Positions 30,979-43,310 of a stretch of 64,000 nucleotides of DNA are shown here, one piece after another. Both the position numbers and the translations under genes were made by a program. The first letter of the stretch is position 1. Every line of letters starts with the position of its first letter. The notes below the pieces were generated by a model that was not told where the DNA came from, did not search any database, and was given only the letters and a program-made list of their open reading frames with translations. Origin of the DNA: Pisolithus tinctorius (lineage: Eukaryota > Basidiomycota > Agaricomycetes > Boletales > Pisolithaceae); contig JANFAH010000077.1 of the NCBI GenBank assembly GCA_024663395.1, forward strand, positions 175,146 to 239,145, given 5' to 3'.

Positions 30979-33819
30979 ATGGCATCAAACAGTGGACTGG
31001 AAGATATCAATCAGGTTCGTAAATACGGCGTGACGCTTCCATGCCAGAGTTAATGATACCGCGTCAAACAGACTACAGTTTATATTCCATACCAGGAGGA
31101 AGGTGAAAGACGTCGCTATGTAACCCGACACGAATATTTCTGAGACTGTATACCAGATGAACAGGATGACTGCGATTCGTATACCTTGTTTCCAGAGCAA
31201 GACCTCCCTAACGGTTACGAACTACGTTTGGCAGCCTACCGGGCAGCTTGGCTCAAATGCCTAGGCAGAATACAGGTATGGTTATCTACTCGTGCAGCGA
31301 GAGAATCTATTTCTGATCATGCCACAGGACCTTACCCGAGCCCTGCACGCCCCCGTGATAGACAAAGTCTCGGAACTAGTCAATAAGTCGTATATCGACA
31401 TCTTGCCTGGCTTGCCGTACGCAGAACTTCCAGTCATCTCAGTATCAAGTGAGGAACCATAACAGTCACTCCGACGACCTATTCATAAAACTCGCAGCGA
31501 ATGGTGCCTCCTTGTTCCTGGATGAGATCATGTCCCAACTAGAAGGACGTGATGACGATGCCCTCTTCGGAGATGTCAATAGTGGCCATCTAGTCACGCA
31601 TATATTTCCAAGCGACTGTCCGAATATCTCTTCTGCTATGAAGACCCTTGTAACGGGTTTTATCACAAAATATGAGCAAGAACTAGGTAGGTAAAGTTGA
31701 ACCTGCTGCCCAGACTACCCTCCAAATAGACCTTCGCAGGTTCAGGCAAACGCAAACCGGGAACTTCGCTCAGCACAATGGACCTCAATCTGTTGCAAGC
31801 GTGGTTTGACGCGCTGCTCAGAGCAAGAGGTGGGTAAACAAAGAAGTGAACTCGCCTGTGTACTCTATGAATTCGACAGACATTAACGAGAACGAAATTC
31901 GTCTGGTCGTCGTTTTGCACGATTTCGAGCAGTTCGAACCAGCAGTGGTTCAGGACCTATTCGAGATTTGCAGGTTGGCTCGCAGCCATCACTTTGTTTT
32001 CTTAGTATTTGACCATTTCGACCCGCAGTCTTGCAATACCTCGGTTACCATTGGTATTCGTCTTATTATTGTCTTCGCCTCCATCACCCTCCTACATCCA
32101 TATGACCTACCCTCGACGTACGCTGTCTCTATTGCAAATCCGAACCTGTGTCTTCTCTTGGAGCAACGATATTTTGCACGAGATACTGCTGAAGGTGTGT
32201 AACGTAACAAGCCTTTTGGTAATTTAGCTCTTGAGCGCTGGGTCATGTCATCCAGACGTTTTTTGACGTGGATTTCGAACCAGAGCTGATGATTGGACCA
32301 GCTCAAATTGATTTCCTCGTCGATTTCTTTGAGAGACACTCGGCCTCACTCGATAGTCTTGTATCGATTTTGCAGGTGGGAGTGATCTCTCTGCACTCTA
32401 TCAATTCCTGCAACTATTAATTGCTACCATAGCTCATACATATGAAGCATTTTGAGGAGCCGCTGACCGTTTTTCTTCACAACGAACGACTTGGATCATC
32501 GGATGCTGGAAACAGCGTTCTTGGTGAACCCGCATCATTCGGTTTCCTCGACGCCCTTTTCACCCGTGTTCATAGTACGCAGGACGCCAATGGCCGAAGG
32601 GAGTGGTTAAATACATCATTTGACGGTCTATTATCAGCTGTTCAGACAGCGCGAAAAACCTTCCGAACTCGTGTAAGGCTGTTACGAGTAGCGTTCCAAG
32701 TGATCCTCTTGATTCGTACGTTTATGATCGCGGAAGGCTATAAGGTCGAGGCGACGCTCCCCGAATTGATGTGTGGTGCCATCCGTGGGCGAATCCAGAA
32801 CGTTGTGAAGTACCTGTGTACCATGGTGAAGTATGTTCTTGTTGTGCTCTACTCCTAGTACTCGACTAACTTAGCTTAGAAAGCTCCGGAAGGAACAACT
32901 CAACAAACTATTGCCAGAGTTGCGCAATTTTTTTGCCAGTCTACCAGATAATGTGCGAGAGACCGAGAAGGCTGTAACATCGCGGATCGATACGGCGTTC
33001 TCTGCGAGAGACGACGAAGCTCATGTTGTGGCCGCTACTCTCGGAATGGCTCTTGGCGTATTTTGAGTGGGTAATACTCCAGCTTCATTCTGACATTTGA
33101 AATGACATATTCACCACGTAGAGAGAGATCGTCTCCCTCGAGGATACACCGTTGTGGGATATTTGGTATACTGGGTCAACGCCTTTCCCAACTGACGTAC
33201 GTGCAGCTGCAGCTGGTCATATGCCGGCTGACCTAAGTTCTAGTTGCTTAACCCCTCTGTCCGAGCCTCCATCCTCGCTGGCTTGCTCCATCCCCAAGCG
33301 TTCAGTGCATCCGTTGCAACCAACGGACGGAGCGCTCACAACACCACTGGAAGCGATGGCGAGGACGAAGACGACCCCTTGCTGCACATGCCAGATACGA
33401 GTATCCTGTTCCAGCGGTACCTCGACAGCGGCAAGATGATCAATGTGTACGACTGGTTCGAATCCTTTGCGGTTGTCCTTGAAGAACAAAAACGTCATCA
33501 CCAACGGACACAATCCTGCAATCTGCCTGAGCGCAATGGGAGAACTTCCACACCACGTACCCCGCGTACCCCTCGGACACCTTCGCGTCATAACCGTAGC
33601 GGAAAGGGACGTCAGCGGAAAGAGCAGGACAGCGACGATCCTCCCGAACAGCAGGCAGAGGAGGAAACCGAAGAACAAATGGAGAATTGGAGGTTGGAGG
33701 CTCAGGCTCGGTTCATTCGTGCGTTGCACGAACTCGATTATATCGGGTTCATCAGACATACGGGCAGGAGGGCCGAGCATGTTATGCGTACCGTGTTTGA
33801 CGCACCGATATCGGAGTAA
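30979..33819 (+). CDS. ORC3: ORC3, origin recognition complex subunit 3 (733 aa)
   Basis: Thirteen exons (30979-31014, 31072-31119, 31165-31275, 31328-31448, 31498-31686, 31740-31829, 31880-31973, 32029-32194, 32256-32375, 32433-32830, 32880-33057, 33122-33196, 33244-33819) join in phase to 733 residues. ORC3 is a core subunit of the six-part complex that marks replication origins and helps load MCM2-7. The N-terminal half is an AAA-like domain without a canonical P-loop: LVVVLHDFEQFEPAVVQDLFEIC is its Walker B-like strand. The C-terminus has the conserved DTSILFQRYLDSGKMINVYDWFESF segment and a final winged-helix-like YIGFIRHTGRRAEHV. A Pro/Arg/Ser-rich insert (TPRTPRTPSRHNRSG) lies just before the end. 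It is expected to be co-expressed with MCM4. Confidence 0.92.
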
Positions 33820-34245
33820 CGTGTGTGTTGTTGCTTTTCTCGCTATAAGGTATATACATATAGAAATGTTTTTACTTTTCAAAGTCACCTGTAGAATTTG
33901 GAGGCTTGATGCCTGGTTGAACAATGCCACGATGTGCATTATTATCAGTACTGTCGTTCAATAGACTCGGACCTTTGGCTGGAATTCAATATATGTATTT
34001 ATCCATCACTTTATCCCTCTGTACTACCCCAGTTATGGCATATGTCGGTCGACGGAATTTTCAATTTCTATAATTTCTCGCAAAGCCCACTTTACCCGTG
34101 GTGTTGTGAGATTGTGACAGTTACCTCCGGACTCTGAGGACGAGACATAGTAGGACTCGAATACTCATACAACTCGTAAGTAGTGTTATGTAGATAGGAA
34201 ACGTGAGGCTGACTACCTTTAAATTTGAAGGCTGTTCTTCACCAA
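33820..34245. other. intergenic between convergent ORC3 and amidohydrolase genes
   Basis: It is AT-rich and no coding signal was seen. It must hold the 3' ends of both transcripts. Confidence 0.4.
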
Positions 34246-35802
34246 TCACATGATTATATCAAGTTTGGGTGTTAATCCCAACCCGTATACCCTATTGGAG
34301 TTGTGGAAAAGCATTTTCTCGATAATCGTAGCCGCCTGCGTTTCCGTCAGTTCTTCCCGACGAACGCAATCTGCGAAGACCTAGTGCACAGCATGAGTGT
34401 TATAATGGTGGAATATTTTTCCAACTGTTACATCGTAGAGAACTTGTCGTGATTGCATGCTAGCGAGATAGTACGTTTCGGGCCACCAGTGCCCATCCGC
34501 TGGGAATAACTCAGTATTGGTTTTCTTGTTGACATGAGTGTGCATACTAGACCATAATATTTTGTTGGTCGGAGAAAGTTCCAAAATCTGCTTGACAGTG
34601 GCACGCTGGCCGTCCGCCGAAAGGCAAGGGAAAATTTCCCCGAAATCCAAGTAAACGTTTTTGTACACAGCGGTCAGATATCCTGCATCGCGAGTGTAGG
34701 GGTAGCTGGTGTGGAGGAGGATAAAGGTTGTCTCGGGGAACGCTTTAATGACGGGTTGCATGTGAGCTGGCGATGATTTTGTGAGTGATGTCGTTGTCCC
34801 CGAGACCTTTCCCACTATTTTCAGCGTGCTCAATGAAATGTCATGGGCGGAATTACCAGTATGAAATTGTACTGGCATGTACCACTTCAGTAATCGTGAC
34901 CGCTATGCGGGAGGACACTCACCTGGTTTTCGATATCGACCAGCAATTCGCAGAACGATACGAGCAAGGTGGTCGTTAAGTGCCTTATGCTTGAACTGGA
35001 GGTCGCTTGTCTCTTTGTACTCTGTCCAAGCCTCCAGAAGACTCTTTTCAACGTCTTCTTTGGCTCCGGACGTTGAAATGTCAAGACCAGTGCTGCCACG
35101 AAGAATGGATTGACAAGTAACACCCGAGACACAAAGTCATACCGGTAGCAGGCGATGGACTTGAACCCAGCAACTTCAGTGTCGTTGGCACAGGTGACGA
35201 TCCTTGCCTCGAAGTTATGACTGAAGGTAACTAAAAGGTTACTGACCGTCGAAGGGTCTACCTCGTACGGCATGGAACGGACTAAATCTAGCAACATATT
35301 CTACAACGTCATTGGGGTGACGAGTTCCAGGTATAATGCAACAAACGGGCAAAGGCACAACACCCACCTGAGCTTCCACTTCAATGCGCACGATCCTTCT
35401 CGTCGGACTGAAAGTGAATTGATCATGCCACTTGTATCCCTCTGCGAAATCGCGGGCTCCAGATAACCCATCGTCTATGAGGATACACTGAATGCCCGAG
35501 GGTTGCATGCAGATCTTGCAGAGTTGTGCATAGTCCAAGCTGGACCTCTTCTTCTTGACAGCTTCCCAATCGTCCTCGCCACTTTTTAGACCAAATAATT
35601 TGGCTAGTTGGAATGTCGATCTATAGCATGCGAGCGTATGGACAGAGTCATCTGTGAGCGCCTCTCCGGCAGCCTCTGAATAGGAACCTTCGAAAGGGAA
35701 TACATTACGATGTTCTTCGGTCAGTAACGGGTGAGCATGGTTGTCGATTGCAGGATATGCGAAAGCAGCCCGGGCTAGCTCGCGATAGTAAGTCAGAAAC
35801 AT
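34246..35802 (-). CDS. amidohydrolase, FluG N-terminal type, with possible frameshift
   Basis: Exons on the minus strand are 35802-35368, 35300-35143, 35092-34923, 34871-34857 (15 bases), 34806-34548, 34499-34432 and 34380-34246. The N-terminus has AIDNHAHPLL, the metal-binding H-x-H of the amidohydrolase superfamily; FILLHTSYPYTR supplies a later His and LWSTDGHWWPE the metal-binding Asp. The gene matches the N-terminal half of FluG but lacks the glutamine-synthetase half. After KPVQFHTG, splicing the 50-base intron (34856-34807) gives the family's GLGDNDI, but the frame then fails by two bases near 34786 before LTKSSPAHM. Keeping the intron, or using an earlier acceptor, restores the frame with an altered loop. 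The copy may thus be damaged or use odd splicing. The substrate is unknown. Confidence 0.75.
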
Positions 35803-36579
35803 GATGACCGCATCCTATGCTGGTGCACGTGAGAGGCTCCTGCGGCAAACTGGCATCCGACGGCAAGTGACACCTTGGCAAGCCTTCGAAGCTTCACACG
35901 TTGCGAGCGCTGTCCTTAAAGTTGCCTACAGGTGAATTTACTCTCAATTTGCCCGTCCTCTCTGCCGGACTGGCAGGTTCAGTGAACGACACGAGTTCAG
36001 CGCATGTCACTCTCTTGACATGGGAACCGTGAATGACCAGAATTATTTCAACCACTCGTTAGACGGCAACTTATCATAGTACGGTCGAATGTTGCCTTCA
36101 AGTAGAAGCGGGTCCCTGCAACGGTACTTCTTGTAACCCTTGGTTTTCCCAACGATGGGAAGAAAAATCAGGGAACCCTGATCCTTGAAAGTCTCTGCAG
36201 GCAAGAGACAACAATATGGTTACCTCTCAAAGGCAGCTCAGAAAGGCGGGTAAGTAGGTTGGTGAAGAACTTCTAGGCGAATCACGTCTTGCTGTTCGAC
36301 GTTCAGCTTCGGTTGACGTCAACCGAAATACGTCGTTACGGTGGGTGTTTTTTTTGTCGTCTGTGCCAGATTGATGCCGGCCAGCCAATGGGAGACCTGC
36401 ACTTGTGCCAGTCAATCTCTCGTATCTTTTCAGTTGGAACTCCGTCGGTACCTGAGTACTTGAGTACTCTGAGTTCTCAGGTTTCCTTCTCCCTCTAACA
36501 CGCTCTCCACTTGTCCATACTACCAGAGCCCACCAGCTCCCCACATTCCTTTGGAACCTTTCACTCATTTATTGCAGCG
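35803..36579. promoter_or_regulatory. divergent promoter region, amidohydrolase and Kre9-like gene
   Basis: The 777 bases separate two outward-facing genes. A pyrimidine-rich stretch (about 36482-36515) precedes the Kre9-like gene, as at many fungal transcript starts. No other gene is convincing. Confidence 0.4.
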
Positions 36580-37457
36580 ATGTTCAAATCACTTATTGTC
36601 TCAGTCGCCCTCGCAGCTTCAGTGCTCGCCAACGTCTATGTGCGTAATCGGTCCCATGGGACAAGGAAGAAATTAAATAGACTGATGCACCTCTACCGCA
36701 GATTACCTCTCCGACTGCAGACACTACTTGGACTGGCGGTCAGGAAGCAACTATCGACTGGCAGGACGACGGTTCCTCTCCTTCCCTCGCCTCATTCGGC
36801 TTGGCGAAGTTCTCCATCTATGTGGGCAATGCTAACCAACAAGTGTGTTTCATATCAAATTTCTTGGTCTTTCTGCATTGCTCATTTTGCATCAGACATC
36901 CCTGCAACTTATTTCGGGCAACGTCAGCGTCGCAAACGTCTCGTCACTGACTTTCACACCCAGTCCAACCATTGGGCCGGACAGTAACGAGTAGTGAGTA
37001 TTCTGCGTGTTCCTACATCTCCCGCGCGCTCATGACCATTTTTCCAGCTTTATTCGTGTCGAGTCCCTAAACCTCAAGGATGCCTCCAACTCACAATACC
37101 CAGCTCTTGCTTTCTCCGCCAAATTTACGTATGTCGTCCTATCTGACACTTCCCACGATATCTAAGATTACCATGAACAGCTTGGCTGGAATGTCAGGTA
37201 CATTCAACTCTTCACTTCAAGCAGAGATCGATGGTCAATCGACTGCGCCCATCGGTGGCCCGACCTCTAGTGCTGGCTCAGCGACTGCTGCGACCACTGC
37301 CAAGGCCACCACCGTAGCTGCGGTTACCACCGGGAGTGCTGCCGCCAGTACTGCAACCAGTACCTCTAAGAGCAATGGTGCAGGCAAGCACGGTGTCACG
37401 AGCCTTGCAGGCTTCGTCGGTGCTGCTGCGATCCTCGTTGGTGTAGCCGTTCTCTAA
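36580..37457 (+). CDS. Kre9/Knh1-like Ser/Thr-rich GPI-anchored protein 1 (218 aa)
   Basis: Five exons (36580-36639, 36702-36842, 36896-36993, 37048-37128, 37181-37457) join in phase to 218 residues. A signal peptide (MFKSLIVSVALAASVLA) leads to one Kre9/Knh1 N-terminal-like domain: YITSPTADTTWTGGQEATI, WQDDG, IYVGNANQQ and an FTPSPTIGPDSNEYFIRV segment. Then comes a Ser/Thr/Ala-rich stalk, probably O-mannosylated, and a hydrophobic C-terminus (AAAILVGVAVL), the pattern of a GPI anchor. It is therefore expected at the cell surface or wall. Yeast Kre9 and Knh1 act in beta-1,6-glucan assembly; this role is not proven for the short basidiomycete proteins. A paralogue lies at 40335-41310. Confidence 0.88.
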
Positions 37458-38030
37458 TTTTTCCGTCCCTACATCTCCTCTTCGAGTTTCCTCTGTCCTC
37501 TGTTTTCCACCCTTGAGTTTGTTTGCTCTTTCCTACATATTCCATTCGGGGTAATGTGGCCATGCTTGTCTTTGATGCGTTGTTGATACGGTTTCTGGCA
37601 TCTGGTGATTTGCGGGATTTGCTAATAACTACAGGTTCTAGATCGTTCACGGTACCGTACGCGTAATGTGTCTTTGATGGTCGTGTAATCTCTCGTCTTT
37701 GAGACGAATGGTTTGCGAGCGAATACACTATATTTCTCTTCGTAGATACTTGCATGAAAGTATCCGTATAAGACGCACAGCAACAAACTCAACAGAACAT
37801 ACTGAAAATCACCGGAGGATGAGCAGTCCATTTCAAAGAAAGACAAACTGTCTCCGCCACTGCTCCTTCGGTGTCGCACTCAGGGAGAGTAGTGGCACCG
37901 ATCAGGTCCATGCCGATGCGCCAGAGATGGCAACTGAAGTGGCAAATGGAAGAGCGGTATACGAACTGAGCATGACCCATAGGTCGAAATTATACACATG
38001 CGGATCACATCAACCGACCAATTCATTCGA
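37458..38030. other. 3' intergenic region between convergent genes
   Basis: It lies between the ends of the Kre9-like gene and UPF3. No gene was seen; short ORFs here lack any recognised feature. Confidence 0.4.
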
Positions 38031-39934
38031 TTAGCCACCGCGATGTGCAGCGCGACCACGACCTCTGCCCCTTCTCCCTCCACGCACAGACGGCACATCG
38101 GCCTGAGGTCCAGTTCGTGTATCCGGCCGCTGCATGATTGCAACCTCTCCCATGGGATCAGACGCTTCGCCGCGTTGCAGAATACTCGGTCCACCAGCGC
38201 CGCCGCCTGCAGTACTGTTATTTTCTTTCTGCTTTCCGCCTGACGGGTGGTGATCCTTCCGCTTGCTTGCGCCTGCGCACGAGCCCGGTCCGGTAGCAGA
38301 GGTCGGATTCTTTCCCTCTGGTGCACCACCGCTCGGGGTGGAAATAGAACCCGCCTCTGTCTCTTTCTCCTTCTCGCCGCGTCTCTTCCGCTCGATGCCA
38401 CTTCCAACAACACTGTTCATCGCAGCCTCGAAATGGCGCCCTATCCCAACTACGGGACGCCCTTTACGAGTTTGTGTAGTGGCAGGCGTATGCGAAGGGG
38501 TAGCTGGCGCACCGCCCTCAGTGGCAAGGGGTGCGAGAACAGGAGTTGGTGGTGCAGGAGTAGCGGCCTCGATCGGTTTGACCTGAGCAGATGCAGTTGC
38601 TGCGGCTTTCTGGCCCCTGGGTGGACGATTGCGTTGCGTGCGCTGTGCGGGAGTTGAGGCTGGCCCAACGTTTGATGCAGTGGCCGTTGGTGTAGGTCCG
38701 GCAGCAGCAGTGCTAGCCACAGGTGGGGGTGGCTTTACTGCAATCCGCACGGGGGGCTGGGTCTCATGCGCAGCCGCCTTCTGTGCCGCAGCCGCGGCTT
38801 TCCTCGACTTCCTACTCGTCGGCTGGAGGGCCCCACCTCCTTCACTTGCGGATTTCTGATCGGCACTCGTAGCTTGCGGCTGTGCCACATTAGCAACTTT
38901 CTTCTTGGCCTCCTCTTTCTTAGCCGCTATGGCAGACTCTTTGTAGTGCGCATGACTACGGAGAATGGTGTCTTTATCCTTCTGAGCTAATTTCTCGGCT
39001 TTGAGTGCTTCGAGGAGTGGGGTGGTCGTAGGTGGTGGAGCAGGGTGTGCAGCCGCCACTAGGAAAAGGAATATTAGTATAACTTGTCGACTAGATATCT
39101 TTGAACTCGAGACTTACCAATTGCCTCGAGAGATACCGGCTCCGACTTTTCGGATTTCTTCAACGACTCGAGGAAAGAAATATAATCCTCATCTATTCAC
39201 ATTAAAAAGTATCCCCGTCAGTTACACCCCCAAACCTCTGTGCAAGCACGTGTTAAGATCGACGACATACCCTTGTCGATGGTGTTGATCCTGGGGTCCG
39301 GTTTGCGTTTCTCAACGGGTACCTTTTGGAACGGAGCGAACTCAACTATCGCATACGATTCGTTGCCTGTACATTGATATCGGATGATCGTGAGCGATGG
39401 ACGTATATTGAAAAGATGTGTAGACCTGGGCGCCAGTCGAGATAATGGGGGAACGTACTGACCTGATTTATCCCTGAAAGTATGCCCGTCGTATTCACGA
39501 CTGAACGTTGCGAGCGCCTCCTCGTTCTTGAATGCGATATACGCACGAGAGGGCACACTCTCCTTGTTCATCCTATGCGATGCCCAAAACCCCGGTCAAC
39601 GTTCGGCGTCTTACACCGTCATCGGTGGAGATCCATGCACACACCGTTTCTTCAACTTGCCAGGACAGAACACTTTCCACGTTGCTGTCTCGTCTGTCAC
39701 CCACGCCTGCACGCTCTGCCAAAATACATCCTCCGGTAGATTAGGTGGTAGACGGCGTATCACGGTCTTGAGGCGTTCTGTGCCAATGTTATTGCCATTA
39801 TAATGATTAAGACCTTGCTGAGCTTTCGGTGGGTCTTTTTGCTTCTGCTTGCGTGCCGGCTGTCTGGGCTGTTCCATCATGACTGTCTCTCGGAAGACAT
39901 GCACAGGACCCGAGTCGACGTAGTGCGGGCCCAT
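38031..39934 (-). CDS. UPF3: UPF3, nonsense-mediated mRNA decay factor (532 aa)
   Basis: Five exons (39934-39645, 39572-39463, 39366-39271, 39192-39118, 39058-38031) join in phase to 532 residues. The Smg4/UPF3 RNP-like domain covers about residues 40-165: TVIRRLPPNLPEDVFWQSV, SRAYIAFKNEEALATF, GHTFRDKSGNESYAIVEFAP and DEDYISFLESLKK. UPF3 bridges UPF2 and the exon-junction complex or ribosome to promote decay of transcripts with early stop codons. The remaining two thirds is low-complexity, Ala/Pro/Lys-rich and ends in RGRGRGRAAHRGG. The first in-frame ATG is used; a Met pair at residues 19-20 (MMEQPRQP) is an equally likely start. Phases across all introns are consistent, so the gene looks intact. 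Confidence 0.88.
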
Positions 39935-40334
39935 TTTAGGAAGGTACTACAAATAACAATCACTCCCCCCCCTAAATAAATTCACCGATTCTACGGGCAA
40001 GTCAAGACCTTAAAAAAATCATTTGCCGTACCAATCGGGGGTGTTCACCAAAAGCAATCTGCGCACTAGTCACACAAAACGCCATTTCTCAAGATCTCAA
40101 CCTCCGCTCTCCGTATAAATCACCGCGGAAATAAAGTCACTGCATCAATTGCGTAGAAACCGTAATTAAGTCGTCAACGTTAAGAATAGCAAGTACAACA
40201 ACAGCAATGGTAACCATAACATGGTATCGTGGCGAAAGGTAGGTCCAGTGAGTTCTGATGTGGAAAAAATGATGTCGCGAAATGAAAAAAAAAAAGAAGT
40301 CTACCGAGTACCCACGCTCATTTTAATTATTCCT
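39935..40334. promoter_or_regulatory. UPF3 upstream region
   Basis: It contains TATAAATCACCG (about 40114) and an A-rich run near 40283. No gene was seen; it lies between the UPF3 start and the 3' end of the next minus-strand gene. Confidence 0.4.
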
Positions 40335-41310
40335 TCAGAAAACCAGGGCGCCAGCACAAGCAAGGAAAAGTGCGGCGGCGAGAGAACCAGAAGAACCGGC
40401 ACGAATAGCAGCGTTAGTAGTGGTAGGAGAAGGAGTGCCAGTGCTAGTAGTCGCAGTGGTGAAGCTCGTTGTCGGGGTAACGGTAATTGTGCTTGTACCG
40501 GAAGTGGTGACGACTGGCGTAGCGGTGGTGACAGTGGTGGAAGCGGTCGTAACTGGTGTGGTGGCAGTTGTAGTACCAGTCGTAGTTCCGGTGGAAGACG
40601 CGGAGGACGCTCCAGAGGCACTCGAGGTAGTTGTCGCGTTGCTAGCAGCTGGGGTGGATGATGTACCACCACCTACGGTAGTACCCGTCATGCCACTCAG
40701 ACTGATGAGTGTGTACGTAAGCAAAAGAAGCGCGGCGGGAACAGAAGAGAACTCACGTGAATGAAGCGGAGAATCCTTGGTAGCTAATGGCGCTGCTAGT
40801 AAAGACAATGTAGCTGTCCAAATTGATATTAGACCGAGTACAGGTCTGGAAACGCAAAAGACGCACTATTGACCGTTGGGGCCAGCAGAAGGGTTAGGCT
40901 GGAAGTAACCATTAGTGGGTGCCCTATGGGGTGAGCGTACAAGCTTACGGTAAACGAGAATGTCGAGGTGGAGGAAACATCGACAGAGGGGAGGGATTGA
41001 ACAAGTGCCTATGAAGGTTACCCGTCGAGTGAGCGAGACATTACAGAACTACGGTGACCATACCATTTCGCCACTGTACAGACCGACGGTACATTCGCCA
41101 ATGTCACTCAAGAGCGGTGATTCGCCGTTGTCGACCCAGTCCACTTCACATGACTGACCGCCCGTACACACGGTAGATTGGACGGGGTTCGTCACCTGCA
41201 CAAAGAATGTCAGGGCATTACTGTAACGACCCACGTGATGTACCCACATAGATGGAGGCTTGTACGGTAGCGAAAAGCGAAGAAATGAGGAGAGCGATGG
41301 GTACGAGCAT
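40335..41310 (-). CDS. Kre9/Knh1-like Ser/Thr-rich GPI-anchored protein 2 (236 aa)
   Basis: Six exons (41310-41248, 41195-41064, 41008-40949, 40898-40867, 40813-40757, 40701-40335) join in phase to 236 residues. A signal peptide (MLVPIALLISSLFATVQA) is followed by one Kre9/Knh1-like domain: YVTNPVQSTVCTGGQSCEV, WVDNGESP, TFSFTPNPSAGPNGQYYIVF. It has a Cys pair (C-TGGQS-C) that paralogue 1 lacks. A very Thr-rich stalk follows, and the C-terminus is hydrophobic (LAAALFLACAGALVF), fitting a GPI anchor. The intron positions resemble those of paralogue 1 at the first (after Tyr of the IY motif) and later sites, so the two arose by duplication. The likely location is the cell surface; the molecular role is unproven. 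Confidence 0.87.
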
Positions 41311-43055
41311 TGTAATAACGTCTAAGTCTTGTCGTCGAACGAGGGAAGAAACTAAAACGAACGAGGTGGAGAATTTAAAAGGACTGACGTTGGATTTATG
41401 GAAAAGTGACGAAGCGAGCAACGAGGTCATCGCAAGTTCTTTACCATATATGGAAGTGGTTCACTTTCGTCATCCGAACCTAAAATTATGGCAAGTGTTT
41501 TGCCATTTCCATCGATACGGCTATAAAAAGGCCTCAGACACATGTGTCTCTGTATACCTTGGAATATAATAAACAAGAAAAGTAGCGGAAAAATAGTGTA
41601 GGAGGCTGATATCCAACAGAAACATAACGAACTGCTGAGTGCAGTCGTGCTGTTCATATCCGAACGGCTATTTGTTACTTGATCACGAGGCCACCACATG
41701 TCCCACATGTGGTGACGATCAGACACTGGGCGTTCCATCTTTCCACTTCTTGGTGCGTATCATTACTCAATAACGCCTGTTCTGAACCAGAATGTTCTAC
41801 ACGGCATACGGTATCTATTGACTCGCACGTTCCATCTCTCCCGCCACTACGGTAACATTTTCTGTGCATGGGGTCCGTGGAGGGCTTTCCATGTCATGGT
41901 CATCGTGGAGCGTCTTCTGCTCCGCCATATGCTCTGTTGCATCATGTATGACAACTGAAGCCAGCCGCCACGTCATATTAATGAGATTACTCCGTCAATG
42001 TTGCGGAGCTGAGCATTCTGGGCGGCAACGACGAAATTCCCATGCCAGCGGCTTGGCCCATCGTTTCCAGTCCACTGGCAGTGGTGATGGCGGTGTGCAT
42101 GACGCTTTTTTGACGTCTTCCATTCGAAGGACGCATCCCCGACACAGGGGGTTCCCGGAACTGGCAAGGGCACTGTGTTTTCACGTGTGTCGTATGGGGT
42201 GATGCAAGTGGCTTGGATCCTGTACGGCAATGGAACTCACGGCTTCGCGGCACTATCCTTGAGGCTAGGTGTGTCTGCGGCACTTGCGAACACGAGCGAA
42301 TGAGTCTTCTTGCACTGCCTCAAGAAGGCATTTGTCTAACCCGGACGCCCGTGTCCACACGCAGTAATTACAAAATCCGTGAGCCTAGCCTTCCGGAACT
42401 TTCGCAGACGACACGGAAGTCCCTACTTATCCATGGTGCGTGTCGGTCGGAGCGGCATTTTTGTCCAACTCCCTCTATTCACTTACCTGTACCGTCATGG
42501 TCCCGGCTGCATGGACGCAAACGACATAGCGGCCTTTTAAATCTCGTTCTCCGGTCGTCCGGCCTGATCGAGATAGGTTATGAATCGGCATTAAAGTGGA
42601 TCAGAACGACTAAAAGGAATGGAGGACCATAGGGATGCATCTTCGGTTCAGGCGCGCTTACACCCTCTAACAAGCCAGCCAAATGAAGTATCGCAGGGAT
42701 GCTGTCTGATGCTGTTGATATGATATGAAGCGATGTCTTATCGATATCGGCGTGTAGGCTGCGTGTACGGCTTTGGTTAGTCCCCCCTACAACATAGATA
42801 AAATACAATCGTGCCCTTCCGGCTATCAGGATTCCACTGTCAGTCCCAATTTCTTACGTTCTCGTCTGGAGTCTGGACCCGAGTCAAAGTTGCAAATACG
42901 CCGGTGCGCGACCCAAGGGTGCGAGGATGATGATCGACCATACGGTTCAGCGTCGTTTCGATACTGCGTCATTGTCGTGAGATACGCTTTAGACTGCACA
43001 CGTTCGATGACGAACGGGTTTGCAACGCAGCGAGTTCATCCAATCATCATATTCG
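41311..43055. other. gene-poor region
   Basis: Several open frames up to about 140 codons occur on both strands, but none shows a recognisable domain or consistent splicing. A hairpin with 10-bp arms (CACCACATGT / ACATGTGGTG, 3-base loop) lies at 41692-41714. Confidence 0.4.
43050..43055 (+). repeat. target-site duplication TATTCG, left copy
   Basis: TATTCG is flush with the left end of the inverted-repeat element and is repeated directly at 45613-45618. Confidence 0.65.
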
Positions 43056-43310
43056 TATGGAAAGCCGGACAATCATGCTCGAATAAGGAAAGTCCAACGG
43101 CAAAATGCCCAACTCAAAATGGAAATGGCCGACGGCAGACCTCGATCACTCCAAGTACTTTTTTTCTTTTGCCATCGTCGTAATGAAAAATGAAAAAACA
43201 CGTTTGTCGAAGTACTTTTTTTTTTTGCCATCGTCGTATTGAAAAAAGAAAAAACACGTTTGTCAAAGTACTTTTTTTTTTTTGGCCATTGTCGAATTGA
43301 AAAAAAAAAA
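43056..43310 (+). repeat. left arm with three poly-T tandem repeats
   Basis: AAGTAC followed by a T run and GCCATCGTCGTA recurs at 43153, 43210 and 43266 (period 57 and 56). The arm matches the reverse complement of 45190-45612 except for a 161-bp segment present only on the right. Confidence 0.7.

Noticed and set aside
33217..33964. Frames on both strands over the ORC3 3' end
   Set aside because: ORC3 explains the sequence; the others lack motifs and cross its conserved C-terminus.
38200..39050. Long open frames opposite the UPF3 C-terminal region
   Set aside because: They mirror a GC-rich, low-complexity Ala/Pro tail; no domain and no splice pattern.
40221..40661. Ser/Gly-rich frame opposite the second Kre9-like gene
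   Set aside because: It is the antisense shadow of the Thr-rich stalk.
41864..42632. Two plus-strand frames of 112 and 139 codons
   Set aside because: No recognisable domain, no consistent splice sites, His/Arg/Ser-rich in a way typical of random GC-rich DNA.
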